A DNA stretch of 56,163 bases, taken from assembly GCF_900098925.1 (NCBI RefSeq), contig NZ_LT622358.1:1-56163 (forward strand). The letters run 5' to 3'. This DNA is from Bacillus massiliglaciei. GTDB lineage: Bacteria > Bacillota > Bacilli > Bacillales > DSM-1321. Shown here piece after piece: positions 43,800 to 52,738 of the stretch (its first letter is position 1; each line of letters begins with the position of its first letter). The notes beneath the pieces were generated by a model. The model made no database searches, was not told where the DNA came from, and saw nothing but the letters and a program-made list of their open reading frames with translations. The position numbers were made by a program, and so were the translations under genes.

Positions 43800-45098
43800 T
43801 TATCTTTGTATTTTTTCTTTGCGGTCTGCAAATCGAAGTGCCAGCTCAAACAAAATTTGTACGCCTTTTTCAATATCTTCTTCTGTGCTGTATTCCTCCT
43901 CACAATGACTGACGCCGCCGATTCTCGGGATGAATATCATTCCTGCAGGAGCCATTTGATTCATAAATTTTGCATCATGTCCTGCACCGCTGATTACCTT
44001 CATTGAACTGCAGCCGAGTCTATTAGCTGCTGATTGAATTTCTTTTACTATATCTGTGGAAAATGTTTCGGCTTTTACTTCCATCAGATCTTTGATATGA
44101 AGATTCATCTTATCAATGAGTGCCATTGTACTTAGTTTTTCTTTTAATTCCTTTGTAATCAGCTGCCTCACTGGATCCTCTGGATGCCGAATGTCGATGG
44201 AGAATACCACTTGACCGGCCAGCGAATTTGTTACATTAGGAAGTGATTGTATTTGGCCGATTGTCAGTAATGAACCGGGGTATCTTTCATATGACATGTA
44301 AACGGTTTGAATCATTTTTGCTGCAGTCAGCATAGCATCGTTTCTATTCTCAATAGGGGTAGTGCCGGCATGGCTTGTCCGCCCTGTAATGACTACTTCC
44401 AGAGTGCTGATACCCTGAATACCTGTGACAATGCCGATGTTCCTATTGTTTGCCTCAAGTACCGGACCTTGTTCAATATGCAGCTCTGCATAACAGTACA
44501 GTTCCTTCAGTCTGTTTTCAGCAGAACCTCTATATCCTATTTTCTTCAGCTCATCTGCAAATTTCAGCTGATCTTTATCTCTGATTTTTTCTGTTTCCTC
44601 ATAGGTAATGGCATTTGCCACAATACCTGACCCAAGCATGGAGGGTAAAAACCTGGCTCCTTCTTCATTGGTAAAGTTCACAATTTCAATGGGCCTTTCA
44701 GTCTCTATTCCATAATCATTCAGTGTTCGGACTGCTTCAAGTGCTCCCATTACCCCCAGAACTCCGTCATATTTTCCGCCAACTCGCTGTGTATCGAGAT
44801 GTGATCCGATTACAACAGGGAGGGCATCTTTGTTTTTCCCTTGTCTTCGTCCATACATATTCCCTGCATCATCAATCCGAACGTCAAGCCTTTCTTCCTT
44901 CATCCAATCCTTAAATAAATCTCTTATTCTTTGATCCTCTTCGCTTAGGGCCAATCTGCATAGACCCCCTTTAGGCAGAGTTCCGTTTTCAGCACTCGTC
45001 ATGATCGCAGACATAAGACGCTCTTTATTAATTCGATATAGTGCAGATTCTTCTTTGTCTATCTTTAGGGAAGAATCAAAAAAAATTTCTGTTTTCAC
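43800..45098 (-). CDS. Amidase of the hydantoinase/carbamoylase M20 family
   Basis: A 432-residue Zn-dependent hydrolase like N-carbamoyl-L-amino acid hydrolase, beta-ureidopropionase and allantoate amidohydrolase. Motifs: GSHLDTQ near 95, KYDGVLGV with the bridging Asp, NEEGARF with catalytic and metal Glu near 142, HIEQGPVLE near 205 and SGAGHDA near 390. The DTQ form resembles carbamoylases more than allantoate enzymes (family knowledge, moderate). GTG 45098 follows AGGAGGTGAAAAGT; GTG 45107 overlaps that site. First gene behind the sigma-54 promoter. Confidence 0.88.
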   Translation of the reverse strand: MKTEIFFDSSLKIDKEESALYRINKERLMSAIMTSAENGTLPKGGLCRLALSEEDQRIRDLFKDWMKEERLDVRIDDAGNMYGRRQGKNKDALPVVIGSHLDTQRVGGKYDGVLGVMGALEAVRTLNDYGIETERPIEIVNFTNEEGARFLPSMLGSGIVANAITYEETEKIRDKDQLKFADELKKIGYRGSAENRLKELYCYAELHIEQGPVLEANNRNIGIVTGIQGISTLEVVITGRTSHAGTTPIENRNDAMLTAAKMIQTVYMSYERYPGSLLTIGQIQSLPNVTNSLAGQVVFSIDIRHPEDPVRQLITKELKEKLSTMALIDKMNLHIKDLMEVKAETFSTDIVKEIQSAANRLGCSSMKVISGAGHDAKFMNQMAPAGMIFIPRIGGVSHCEEEYSTEEDIEKGVQILFELALRFADRKEKIQR

Positions 45099-45124
45099 AC
45101 TTTTCACCTCCTGTCATTTAGTGA

Positions 45125-45140
45125 TGCAATATTCATGCCA
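45125..45140 (-). promoter_or_regulatory. Sigma-54 (-24/-12) promoter of the M20/M20/MHS operon
   Basis: On the minus strand TGGCAT, five bases, TTGCA: a near-perfect match to TGGCAC-N5-TTGCA, with GG at 45138-45139 and GC at 45126-45127. It ends about 26 bases before the carbamoylase start. The divergent gene encodes a sigma-54 activator, so the operon should depend on SigL. Confidence 0.88.
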
Positions 45141-45224
45141 AATAAAAAAACAAAAAATGGCCTGTTTTCCTGTTTTTTCATGAAATTTATAGAATTTATT
45201 TAAAAAAAGAAGTAGAATTTTTTA

Positions 45225-45309
45225 AAAATAACTCAACTGAATTGTTTTCAACTCGATTTTTTTGTTAAATTGGGCAAACGTTGGCCAAATTGAATCGAAA
45301 ATAACTCAA
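45225..45309. repeat. 12-base direct repeat pair in the divergent control region
   Basis: AAAATAACTCAA occurs at 45225-45236 and 45298-45309, same strand, 73 bases apart, on either side of the dyad at 45270. Related TTTTCAACTCGA lies between. These may be extra regulator sites. Confidence 0.45.
45270..45288. promoter_or_regulatory. Dyad, candidate upstream activating sequence
   Basis: TTGGGCAA-ACG-TTGGCCAA forms a 19-base inverted repeat with one mismatch per arm. Its centre is about 140 bases from the -24 element of the divergent operon, a normal distance for a sigma-54 activator site, and about 50 bases before the activator gene. Confidence 0.65.
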
Positions 45310-45331
45310 AAAATGAAATGGAGGAAAAGAT

Positions 45332-46771
45332 TTGGAGAAATTGTTTGACTTATTTAACGAAAATTCAGAATTTTTTATCGATATTTTGGAATCTATAAAT
45401 GATGCCATTTATATTTCAGACCACGAAGGAACAACCCTGTGGATAAATACGGTGAGTGAGTCCATGTTCTGTCTTCCAAGGAGTAAAGTTATTGGAAGAA
45501 ATGTGAGAGACTTAGAAAAAGAAGGCCTATTTAAACCATCTGTCATCCGTAAGGCACTGGAAGCGGGGAAGAATGTCAGTGCTGTCCAAGAAGTTGCCCA
45601 GGGAAGACGGTATATTGCCACAGGTCACTTGGTGAAAAATAAAAACGGAACTATAATTGCAGCTGTCGCTCATTGCCGAGATATAACAGAGGTCGTAAAA
45701 AACACGACGAAACTTCAGGAAATTGAAGAGTTATTGGAGAAATACAGCGCATATATTCGAAAGCTTACAAATATGCAGATCAATAAGGATGAAATGGAAT
45801 GTGAAAATTTTAACTGGAAAAGTAAAAGCAGGGTAACAGCTAATAAAATTATTGAGAAAATTGCGGCTGTAGACACCATGTCGCTTATTGTAGGGGAGAC
45901 AGGCACAGGAAAAAGTCTGACAGCTGAAATGATCCATTCGCTAAGCAGAAGAAGAGCAAAGCCTCTCGTGAAGATTAATTGTGCATCTATACCTGATTCC
46001 CTGCTGGAGTCAGAACTATTTGGCTACGAGAAAGGTTCATTTACCGGTGCCGCTTCAAAGGGGAAACCAGGATTAATTAAAACAACAGAAGGGGGTACTT
46101 TGTTTTTGGATGAAATAGGAGAAATGCCGTTACGCTTACAAGCAAAAATCTTACATTTCATTCAATCGAGAACCTATTTGCCAATTGGTGCCAGGGAGCC
46201 TGTAAAAGCTGATGTGCGAATTATCGCAGCGACTAATCAGGATTTGGAAAGCATGACAGCAGAAGGGACATTCCGATCCGATTTATTTTATCGAATGAAT
46301 GTATTAACTGTGAAAATGCCCGCATTGCGTGAGAGCCGTGATGATATTGAAAATTTGGCGAAGTATTATATCAATCTTTTTAATCGCAAACACAATCAAA
46401 AGAAGCACTTCTCAGAAGGGGTGCTCAAGACATTTATGCACTATTCCTGGCCTGGGAATGTACGTGAGCTTGAAAATCTAATGGAGCGTCTTGTAATTTT
46501 ATCAGACGACGAGCTTATTGAGGAAAAAGACCTGCCGCAGAAAATGATGAAACAAAACGTCATGCCTAATGGACTGCTTTCAAATAAAACGACAATGCCC
46601 GAGATGCTGGATGAAATAGAAAGGCGGATGATTATAGAGGCCCTGGAGAAAGAAAATTCAACAAGAAAAGCCGCAAAACTTTTAGGTGTTACGCAGTCTT
46701 TGCTGATGAGAAGAATAAAAAAGCATCATATTCAGTTGGTGGCTGAGGAAAGGAAGACCTTTGTAAAATAG
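45332..46771 (+). CDS. Sigma-54-dependent transcriptional activator, PAS-AAA+-HTH
   Basis: A 479-residue activator. A PAS domain (about residues 15-120, DAIYISDHEGTTLWIN and later GHLVKNKNGTIIA) probably senses the inducer. The central AAA+ domain has Walker A GETGTGKS near 190, the sigma-54 contact loop GSFTGA near 238 and Walker B GGTLFLDEIGEM near 255. A Fis-type helix-turn-helix ends the protein (STRKAAKLLGVTQSLLMRRIKK). No receiver domain is present, so it is not a phosphorelay partner. TTG 45332 follows GGAGG. Divergent from the operon it should control. Confidence 0.93.
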   Translation: MEKLFDLFNENSEFFIDILESINDAIYISDHEGTTLWINTVSESMFCLPRSKVIGRNVRDLEKEGLFKPSVIRKALEAGKNVSAVQEVAQGRRYIATGHLVKNKNGTIIAAVAHCRDITEVVKNTTKLQEIEELLEKYSAYIRKLTNMQINKDEMECENFNWKSKSRVTANKIIEKIAAVDTMSLIVGETGTGKSLTAEMIHSLSRRRAKPLVKINCASIPDSLLESELFGYEKGSFTGAASKGKPGLIKTTEGGTLFLDEIGEMPLRLQAKILHFIQSRTYLPIGAREPVKADVRIIAATNQDLESMTAEGTFRSDLFYRMNVLTVKMPALRESRDDIENLAKYYINLFNRKHNQKKHFSEGVLKTFMHYSWPGNVRELENLMERLVILSDDELIEEKDLPQKMMKQNVMPNGLLSNKTTMPEMLDEIERRMIIEALEKENSTRKAAKLLGVTQSLLMRRIKKHHIQLVAEERKTFVK

Positions 46772-47198
46772 AGCTGGGAAGTCTTTTTATAAGACTGAAA
46801 ACAAGTCTAAAACATTTGTGAGCATCTTTCAGAGGCAGCCGGTTTGGATGAACATCCATAAACAGCAAAAAATATTTATATGAAGTTTTGCAGTTTTTTT
46901 GTCTTATTCCTATTCATACTGTATCGGTAATTTATATCCTTCAATAATGACCGAATATTATTTGCTGCTTAGACCTTCGACGGAAATGTATAAAGCAGTG
47001 CCGCAGCAGCATCATTACTCCAATTAAGCTTACATTGACCTCTATTCTGAAAATGATATATCTCCTCCTGCTGATTGTTTTGAAAAACACCGCAAAATCT
47101 GTAATGGTACGGACCAACTTTTGATTTTTTCTAAGAAGGGAAACAGTATCGGAAATCATTATTTCTTTGCTGTATGGATAATGTTAAAACATCAAAAA
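46772..47198. other. Gene-poor intergenic region
   Basis: About 430 AT-rich bases. A 72-codon frame on the minus strand (46941-47159) lacks a ribosome binding site and shows skewed basic composition; I do not call it. No clear promoter or terminator for the activator is visible. It may hold remnants of lost genes, as the B. subtilis order differs here. Confidence 0.4.
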
Positions 47199-47235
47199 AA
47201 GCGGATGCCTTATTCTCGGGTATCCGCTTTTATAG
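47199..47235 (-). terminator. Terminator after yqhG
   Basis: AAGCGGATGCC pairs with GGGTATCCGCTT (one G-T pair); on the minus strand it ends in seven T. Confidence 0.8.
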
Positions 47236-48021
47236 TTAAATGGCTTGATCGTTTAAGTAAAACAGGCCGCCATTGATGATATCAATGGTGATACTCGGCT
47301 CGTATTGGGCTTTCAGTGCTTCTTTTTCGGTATAATAGCTTGCGGTCTTTTCCTCCATATCTTTATAAAAATGCTCGAGCAGCTGCAGGTCATTTTGCCA
47401 CCTTTCTATGGCCGCCACTGCCCAGCTGTGCTCCTCTGTCTCAAAGCTTTTCCGTAAATAGGTGTCCAGTCTTTTTAATCCGCTTTTAGGCCTAATCAGC
47501 GGTGAAAGGGTATACGAGTAATCCGGGATTCTTGGTGTAACGTCGAGCTTCTGAACTTGAGCATGGAACCCTTCCCGAATTTCTCCGGAGATGAGATTGA
47601 GGCCGACTGATTTGAAAACTTCCCGTCTCCGGTCACATGTGTAAGAGATTTTTACATTGATGGAAAGCCAGGGAAACAAGGAGTTTTGAGTGCTGCTGTT
47701 TTTTTGATAGAGCCGGATAAAACTGGAAAGTCTTTTGGCAGATGCCATGATTTGATGCAGCCTGGGAGAGCCAAAATGAATCTTTTCCCCGCTTACATTC
47801 TCCGGCGCGTTTTGCGGATCCGTAATAAAGGTCAATTTAGCCGGATTTGGAACTCCGCCCGTTTTTTCAAGGTAATGCCAGTAAAAGGGCCGGTTCATTA
47901 ATTCTTTATCCATTTCGATTGTGAGCTGTACCGTCAGATAGGCAGGATGATTTTCAACAATCTTACAATTATTTGCGGAAAAGTAGGTTAACAGGCATTC
48001 ATGTATTTCCTGTTGCTGCAT
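47236..48021 (-). CDS. yqhG: YqhG family protein
   Basis: A 261-residue protein of the Bacillus YqhG family, function unknown. No signal peptide or membrane segments. It is rich in aromatic residues (PFYWHYLEKTGGVPNP) and has a helical, charged end. ATG 48021 has GAAGGTGA six bases upstream; the longer GTG 48030 reading overlaps that site. It overlaps the 3' end of yqhH by 23 bases, so the two are expressed together. Confidence 0.9.
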   Translation of the reverse strand: MQQQEIHECLLTYFSANNCKIVENHPAYLTVQLTIEMDKELMNRPFYWHYLEKTGGVPNPAKLTFITDPQNAPENVSGEKIHFGSPRLHQIMASAKRLSSFIRLYQKNSSTQNSLFPWLSINVKISYTCDRRREVFKSVGLNLISGEIREGFHAQVQKLDVTPRIPDYSYTLSPLIRPKSGLKRLDTYLRKSFETEEHSWAVAAIERWQNDLQLLEHFYKDMEEKTASYYTEKEALKAQYEPSITIDIINGGLFYLNDQAI

Positions 48022-49687
48022 GAACTTCACCTTCTTTCATTTCTTGGGCGAACTGAATAAGGGAAGAGAGGTTGTCCATCTTGACTTTCATTTCTCCCTC
48101 AGTCCTGGACTCTCCTACAATGTCAATCAAATATTCTTCCATATTCCCGATATCCAGTTTTGTCAGGATATCATCCAGTTCTCCGATGACACGCTCAAAT
48201 AAATGAATTTTTTCGTATAAAAGCTTGAGAATATGTTCTTCAATCGTATTTTTCGTAGCAAAATTATAAATTATCACATCTTTTTCCTGGCCCAGACGAT
48301 GCAGCCGGCCGATTCTTTGTTCGAGCCGCATAGGATTCCAAGGCAGATCGAAATTAATCAGATGATTGCAAAACTGAAGGTTAATCCCTTCGCCGCCTGC
48401 TTCTGTAGCAATCAGGACCTGGACATGCTTTTGGAATAATTCTTTCATCCAGTCTTTTTTCCCGCGTTTGAAACCGCCCCGGAAAGGGACGGAAGTAATG
48501 CCATGCTGCTTGAAGTACCACTGAAGGTATAGCTGGGTTGCACGATATTCGGTGAAAATAATCACTTTATCATCCATTTTTTTAATCAGCTCGAGCGCTT
48601 TTTCTGCTTTGGAATTGCGAGTCGTCTCATTCACCTTTTCTATCAGCTGATCAATTTCTGCCACTAGAGCAGGGGATGGGTTTTCATGCTTCTCTTTCAT
48701 ATTCTTTAACGTATAATAGACGGCTTCCCGGCTGCTGCAGGCTTCGCGCTGAAGGGTGAGGGAGGAGAAGGCGCTGCCTTTCGTGCCGTCCGCTTCCATT
48801 TTGAATTGGGAAACGGCATCATATAACGCCTGTTCCGTCGGCGAGAAATCGATGATGACCGTTTCGACGATCCTTTTTGTCCATTCAATCCCGGTGTCCG
48901 CTCTTCTGTTCCGGATCATCACCGTATTGATGAGTTCTTTCAAATGCTGGTCATCATGAAGGCTCCGCCCCTTCCCTTTATACTTTTCGGAAAATAAGGA
49001 AGCGCTCCCTAAGTGACCGGGCTTCAGCAGGGAGACAAGATGAAAAATTTCCTCCACTTTATTTTGAATAGGGGTGGCAGTAAGCAATAAGCAAAATTTC
49101 TTTTTCAGCCCCTGTATGAATTCATAATTCTTCGTTTTATTATTTTTCAGCTTATGCGCCTCATCGATAATAATCAGATCATATTCCTGCTGAGAAATGA
49201 TGTCTTTATGGGGGGCTCTTTTCGCCGTATCAATAGAGGAAACAATGATATCGCAGGAGTCCCATACGTAGCTTTTTCGCTGCGTAACAGCAGGTATATG
49301 AAACTTCGTATTTAATTCAAAAGCCCATTGTGTGACCAAGGAGGCCGGTACCAGAATTAAAGCCTTCTTCACGAGTCCGCGGATCATATATTCCTTCAGG
49401 ACCAGCCCGGCCTCAATGGTTTTTCCGAGTCCGACTTCATCTGCCAGGATCGCTTTTCCGTTCATTTCCTCAACAACCTGCCGGGCTGCTTCAAGCTGAT
49501 GCGGCAGAGGGGTCAGCTGCGGGAGATATTTAGGAGCCTGAAGCCCTTCGAATTCAGGGATAATCAGTTCTTCTTCCATTTTGACAGCAAGCTTATAAAG
49601 CTCCCAGTTTGCCCATGGACCGTCCTCTTCGATTCTATGAATAAAATCATTCTGCCAGTTTTCTTCTGAAACGATGTTGATTTTCAT
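47999..49687 (-). CDS. yqhH: SNF2-family DEAD/DEAH helicase (YqhH)
   Basis: A 562-residue RapA/SNF2-like ATPase. Helicase motifs: Q/I region LADEVGLGKTIEAG near 80, DEAH in IIIDEAHKLKNN near 175, III LLLTATPIQNK near 200, V TEAGGEGINLQ near 430 and VI EQRIGRLHRLGQ near 458. It probably remodels nucleic acid-protein complexes; the target is unknown. AAAGGAG precedes ATG 49687. Divergent from the gcv operon, as in B. subtilis. Confidence 0.93.
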   Translation of the reverse strand: MKINIVSEENWQNDFIHRIEEDGPWANWELYKLAVKMEEELIIPEFEGLQAPKYLPQLTPLPHQLEAARQVVEEMNGKAILADEVGLGKTIEAGLVLKEYMIRGLVKKALILVPASLVTQWAFELNTKFHIPAVTQRKSYVWDSCDIIVSSIDTAKRAPHKDIISQQEYDLIIIDEAHKLKNNKTKNYEFIQGLKKKFCLLLTATPIQNKVEEIFHLVSLLKPGHLGSASLFSEKYKGKGRSLHDDQHLKELINTVMIRNRRADTGIEWTKRIVETVIIDFSPTEQALYDAVSQFKMEADGTKGSAFSSLTLQREACSSREAVYYTLKNMKEKHENPSPALVAEIDQLIEKVNETTRNSKAEKALELIKKMDDKVIIFTEYRATQLYLQWYFKQHGITSVPFRGGFKRGKKDWMKELFQKHVQVLIATEAGGEGINLQFCNHLINFDLPWNPMRLEQRIGRLHRLGQEKDVIIYNFATKNTIEEHILKLLYEKIHLFERVIGELDDILTKLDIGNMEEYLIDIVGESRTEGEMKVKMDNLSSLIQFAQEMKEGEVHAATGNT

Positions 49688-49954
49688 GCTTTTAACTCCT
49701 TTCTGGGTCGCCGGCTTTTCCCGGATGAAAGCACCAAATTTTTGAAAAGACAGGCTGCTAAACTGAAAAAATAGATTGCAGGAAAGGCCTGCATAGGGTA
49801 GGATGAAGGTATCTTTTGAATTATCAGTTAATTGAGCCGGTGTCTTATGATCTCTTCATTTCTCTTATTATGTTCAGGATTCCGTGAATTTATCATCAAA
49901 CAGCTCATTTGCCTCAAGGAATAATGGACTTCACGCGTGAAGAACGAATTTTCC

Positions 49955-49982
49955 TTGTTTGATAGTTCTCATTCAATAGAAT
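49955..49982 (+). promoter_or_regulatory. Promoter of the gcv operon
   Basis: TTGTTT (49955-49960), 16 bases, TAGAAT (49977-49982). The transcript would begin a few bases before the riboswitch. Confidence 0.55.
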
Positions 49983-49989
49983 AAGCGGA

Positions 49990-50160
49990 TGAAAGCAAGG
50001 GGAGAGACTACGACCATGTAGCGCCGAAGGAGCAAGCTTAGCAGTGAATCTCTCAGGCAAAAGAACTCTTGCGGGACGCAACTCTGGAGAGCGCCGTTTT
50101 CATTGGGCAAGGCGGCCACCAAAGGGGAAATCCTTAGAAAAGGTAAACTTTCAGGTATCA
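49990..50160 (+). promoter_or_regulatory. Tandem glycine riboswitch
   Basis: Two consecutive glycine aptamers. The first has GGGGAGAGAC, GCGCCGAAGGAGCAAG and AATCTCTCAGGCAAAAGAAC; the second has CTCTGGAGAGCGCCG, CACCAAAGGGG and TAAACTTTCAGGTATCAGGACAGAG. This is the canonical gcvT leader of Bacillus. Glycine binding should prevent formation of the terminator directly downstream and so switch on glycine cleavage. Confidence 0.95.
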
Positions 50161-50161
50161 G

Positions 50162-50205
50162 GACAGAGAAAAAAGCGAAACAGGCTTTTTTCTTTGTCTT
50201 TTTTT
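50162..50205 (+). terminator. Riboswitch-controlled terminator before gcvT
   Basis: Stem GACAGAGAAAAAAGC (50162-50176) pairs with 50184-50198 (one mismatch region) and seven T follow. The left arm overlaps the closing bases of the second aptamer, which gives the mutually exclusive structures. Confidence 0.88.
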
Positions 50206-50265
50206 ATGCCCAGTTTTGCCGTAAATCATTGAAAATACCATACATGTAAAGCGGAGGGATTCCAT

Positions 50266-51369
50266 ATGACGGATTTAAAAAGGACGCCATTATTTGAGGT
50301 CTACCAAGAAAGTAAAGGAAAAACGATTGATTTTGGCGGATGGGAACTGCCCGTTCAATTCTCAGGAATCAAGGCAGAGCATGAAGCGGTCCGCACGAAG
50401 GCGGGGCTGTTTGACGTTTCCCATATGGGCGAAATTGAGGTGAAAGGCTCCGAAAGTATTGCCTTCCTGCAAAGAATGCTGACCAATGATGTTCTTAAGC
50501 TTCCAATCGGCGGTGCCCAGTATTCTGTGATGTGCTATGAAAATGGCGGTACGGTCGATGATTTAATTGTGTACAAAAAATCAGACGGGGATTATTTGCT
50601 CGTGGTCAATGCGGCAAACATTGATAAAGATTTTAACTGGTTAAAGGCAAATAGGATCGAAAAAGTAGAAATCAACAATGTTTCAGAACAGTATGCCCAG
50701 CTGGCATTGCAAGGCCCTCTTGCAGAAAAGGTGCTTCAAAAGCTTGCAGAAAAGGATGATTTAAGTGAAATCAAGTCTTTCCGTTTCAAGGAGCATGTGA
50801 ATTTAAATGGGACGGACGCTATGGTTTCCAGGACCGGCTACACCGGAGAGGATGGCTTTGAAATATATTGTGCCGGTGCCGAAGGACCAAAGCTTTGGAG
50901 AGATATTCTGCAGGCGGGAGAAGAAGAGGGCGTACTGCCGATTGGCCTGGGGGCAAGAGATACGCTCCGCTTTGAAGCCAAACTTCCTCTGTACGGACAG
51001 GAGCTCTCGCCAAACATTACGCCGATTGAAGCGGGGATTGGTTTTGCTGTAAAAACAGATAAAGAGGCTGATTTTTTTGGCAAGGCTATTCTGCGTGAAC
51101 AAAAGGAAAAAGGGGCACCCCGCAAACTTGTGGGAATCGAGATGGCTGACAGAGGCATCCCGCGGCACGGCTACCCGGTTTACAGCGGCGGCAGGCTGAT
51201 TGGGGAGGTCACTACAGGAACACAGTCTCCGACGCTCATGAAAAATGTCGGCCTGGTACTTGTCGATAAGGAATATGCAGAATTGGGAACCGAGGTTGAA
51301 GTGGAAATCCGTTCAAAAAGGCTGAAGGCTGTCGTGACAGCGACACCATTTTATAAACGATCACGTTAA
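50266..51369 (+). CDS. gcvT: Glycine cleavage system T protein, aminomethyltransferase
   Basis: A 367-residue folate-dependent enzyme that moves the methylene group from the H-protein lipoyl arm to tetrahydrofolate and releases ammonia. Family blocks: [11 protein letters not shown] near 47, the folate-binding region [13 protein letters not shown] near 190 and the C-terminal [10 protein letters not shown] ([12 protein letters not shown]). GGAGGG precedes ATG 50266. First gene of the operon behind the riboswitch. Confidence 0.96.
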   Translation: MTDLKRTPLFEVYQESKGKTIDFGGWELPVQFSGIKAEHEAVRTKAGLFDVSHMGEIEVKGSESIAFLQRMLTNDVLKLPIGGAQYSVMCYENGGTVDDLIVYKKSDGDYLLVVNAANIDKDFNWLKANRIEKVEINNVSEQYAQLALQGPLAEKVLQKLAEKDDLSEIKSFRFKEHVNLNGTDAMVSRTGYTGEDGFEIYCAGAEGPKLWRDILQAGEEEGVLPIGLGARDTLRFEAKLPLYGQELSPNITPIEAGIGFAVKTDKEADFFGKAILREQKEKGAPRKLVGIEMADRGIPRHGYPVYSGGRLIGEVTTGTQSPTLMKNVGLVLVDKEYAELGTEVEVEIRSKRLKAVVTATPFYKRSR

Positions 51370-51391
51370 TACAGAGGGGATGGTATCAAGG

Positions 51392-52738
51392 ATGAAACAT
51401 CGTTACTTACCAATGACAGAGGAAGATCAAAAAGAAATGCTTGCAGCCATTGGCGTTGAGTCAGCAGATGAGCTTTTTCATGATATTCCGGAGCAGGTCC
51501 GTTTCAGGGGAGATTACAAGATAAAACCGGCTAAATCGGAGCCTGAGCTGCTGAAGGAGCTGTCTGCAATGGCAGCGCGGAATGCCGATGCCAAATCATA
51601 TACGTCCTTTCTGGGGGCTGGTGTATATGATCACTATATGCCGGTCATTGTGGACCATGTCCTGTCAAGGTCAGAGTTCTATACGGCTTATACTCCGTAC
51701 CAGCCGGAGATTTCCCAAGGGGAGCTGCAGGCTATATTTGAATTCCAGACCATGATCTGTGAACTGACCGGCATGGATGTCGCCAATTCATCCATGTATG
51801 ATGGAGGAACTGCCTTAGCGGAAGCGGCCATGCTGAGTGCGGGTCAGACGAAAAGGAAAAAAATATTGATCTCTGCTTCTGTTCATCCTGAGTCCAGAGA
51901 TGTGGTCAAAACGTATGCAAAAGGCCAAAATGTAGAGATTGTCGAGATTCCCCACAAAGCCGGTGTTACCGATCTTGAACAGCTGGAAAGCCTGCTGACT
52001 GAGGAAGCGGCCGGCGTTATCGTTCAATATCCTAATTTCTTTGGCAGGATTGAGCCTTTAAAAGAAATCGGCGAGCTTGTTCATTCACATAAAGCGATGT
52101 TTATAGTTTCAAGCAATCCTCTGTCTCTCGGCGTTTTGACGCCTCCTGGTTCCTTGGGTGCAGATATCGTTGTCGGCGATGCGCAGCCGTTTGGAATTCC
52201 GGCAGCCTTTGGCGGCCCCCATTGCGGTTATTTTGCTGTGAAGAAGAAGCTGATGCGTAAAGTGCCGGGCAGGCTTGTTGGCCAGACAGTCGATGAAGAT
52301 GGCAAACGCGGTTTTGTCCTGACGCTTCAGGCCCGTGAACAGCATATCCGCCGGGATAAGGCGACCTCTAACATCTGTTCAAACCAGGCGCTGAATGCCC
52401 TGGCTGCTTCTGTGGCCATGACGGCCCTTGGGAAAAAAGGGGTCAGGGAAATGGCCGTACAGAATCTGCAAAAAGCAAACTATACGAAAAAAGTCTTGAA
52501 GGAACAGGGACTTGAAATCGTTTTGGATGGACCTTGCTTTAATGAGTTTGTCGTAAAGCTTCCGGAGTCTTTTGAAAAAACGAATCAAAAACTTTTGGAG
52601 AAGGGGATCATTGGCGGCTTCCATCTTGGGAACGCCTATCCGGAACTGGCTGATCATATGCTTGTTGCCGTAACGGAATTAAGGACGAAAGAGGAAATGG
52701 ATCTTTTTGCAAGGGAAGTGGGGGGACAGCATGAATAA
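51392..52738 (+). CDS. gcvPA: Glycine dehydrogenase (decarboxylating) subunit 1
   Basis: A 448-residue N-terminal half of the split P protein, forming the heterotetrameric glycine decarboxylase with GcvPB. Start [13 protein letters not shown] and blocks [25 protein letters not shown] and [10 protein letters not shown] are typical. ATG 51392 gives the family N-terminus; ATG 51380 touches the GAGGGG site. It overlaps gcvPB by eight bases. Confidence 0.95.
   Translation: MKHRYLPMTEEDQKEMLAAIGVESADELFHDIPEQVRFRGDYKIKPAKSEPELLKELSAMAARNADAKSYTSFLGAGVYDHYMPVIVDHVLSRSEFYTAYTPYQPEISQGELQAIFEFQTMICELTGMDVANSSMYDGGTALAEAAMLSAGQTKRKKILISASVHPESRDVVKTYAKGQNVEIVEIPHKAGVTDLEQLESLLTEEAAGVIVQYPNFFGRIEPLKEIGELVHSHKAMFIVSSNPLSLGVLTPPGSLGADIVVGDAQPFGIPAAFGGPHCGYFAVKKKLMRKVPGRLVGQTVDEDGKRGFVLTLQAREQHIRRDKATSNICSNQALNALAASVAMTALGKKGVREMAVQNLQKANYTKKVLKEQGLEIVLDGPCFNEFVVKLPESFEKTNQKLLEKGIIGGFHLGNAYPELADHMLVAVTELRTKEEMDLFAREVGGQHE

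Noticed and set aside
46941..47159. 72-codon minus-strand frame between the activator and yqhG
   Set aside because: No ribosome site, biased basic composition and no recognisable family.
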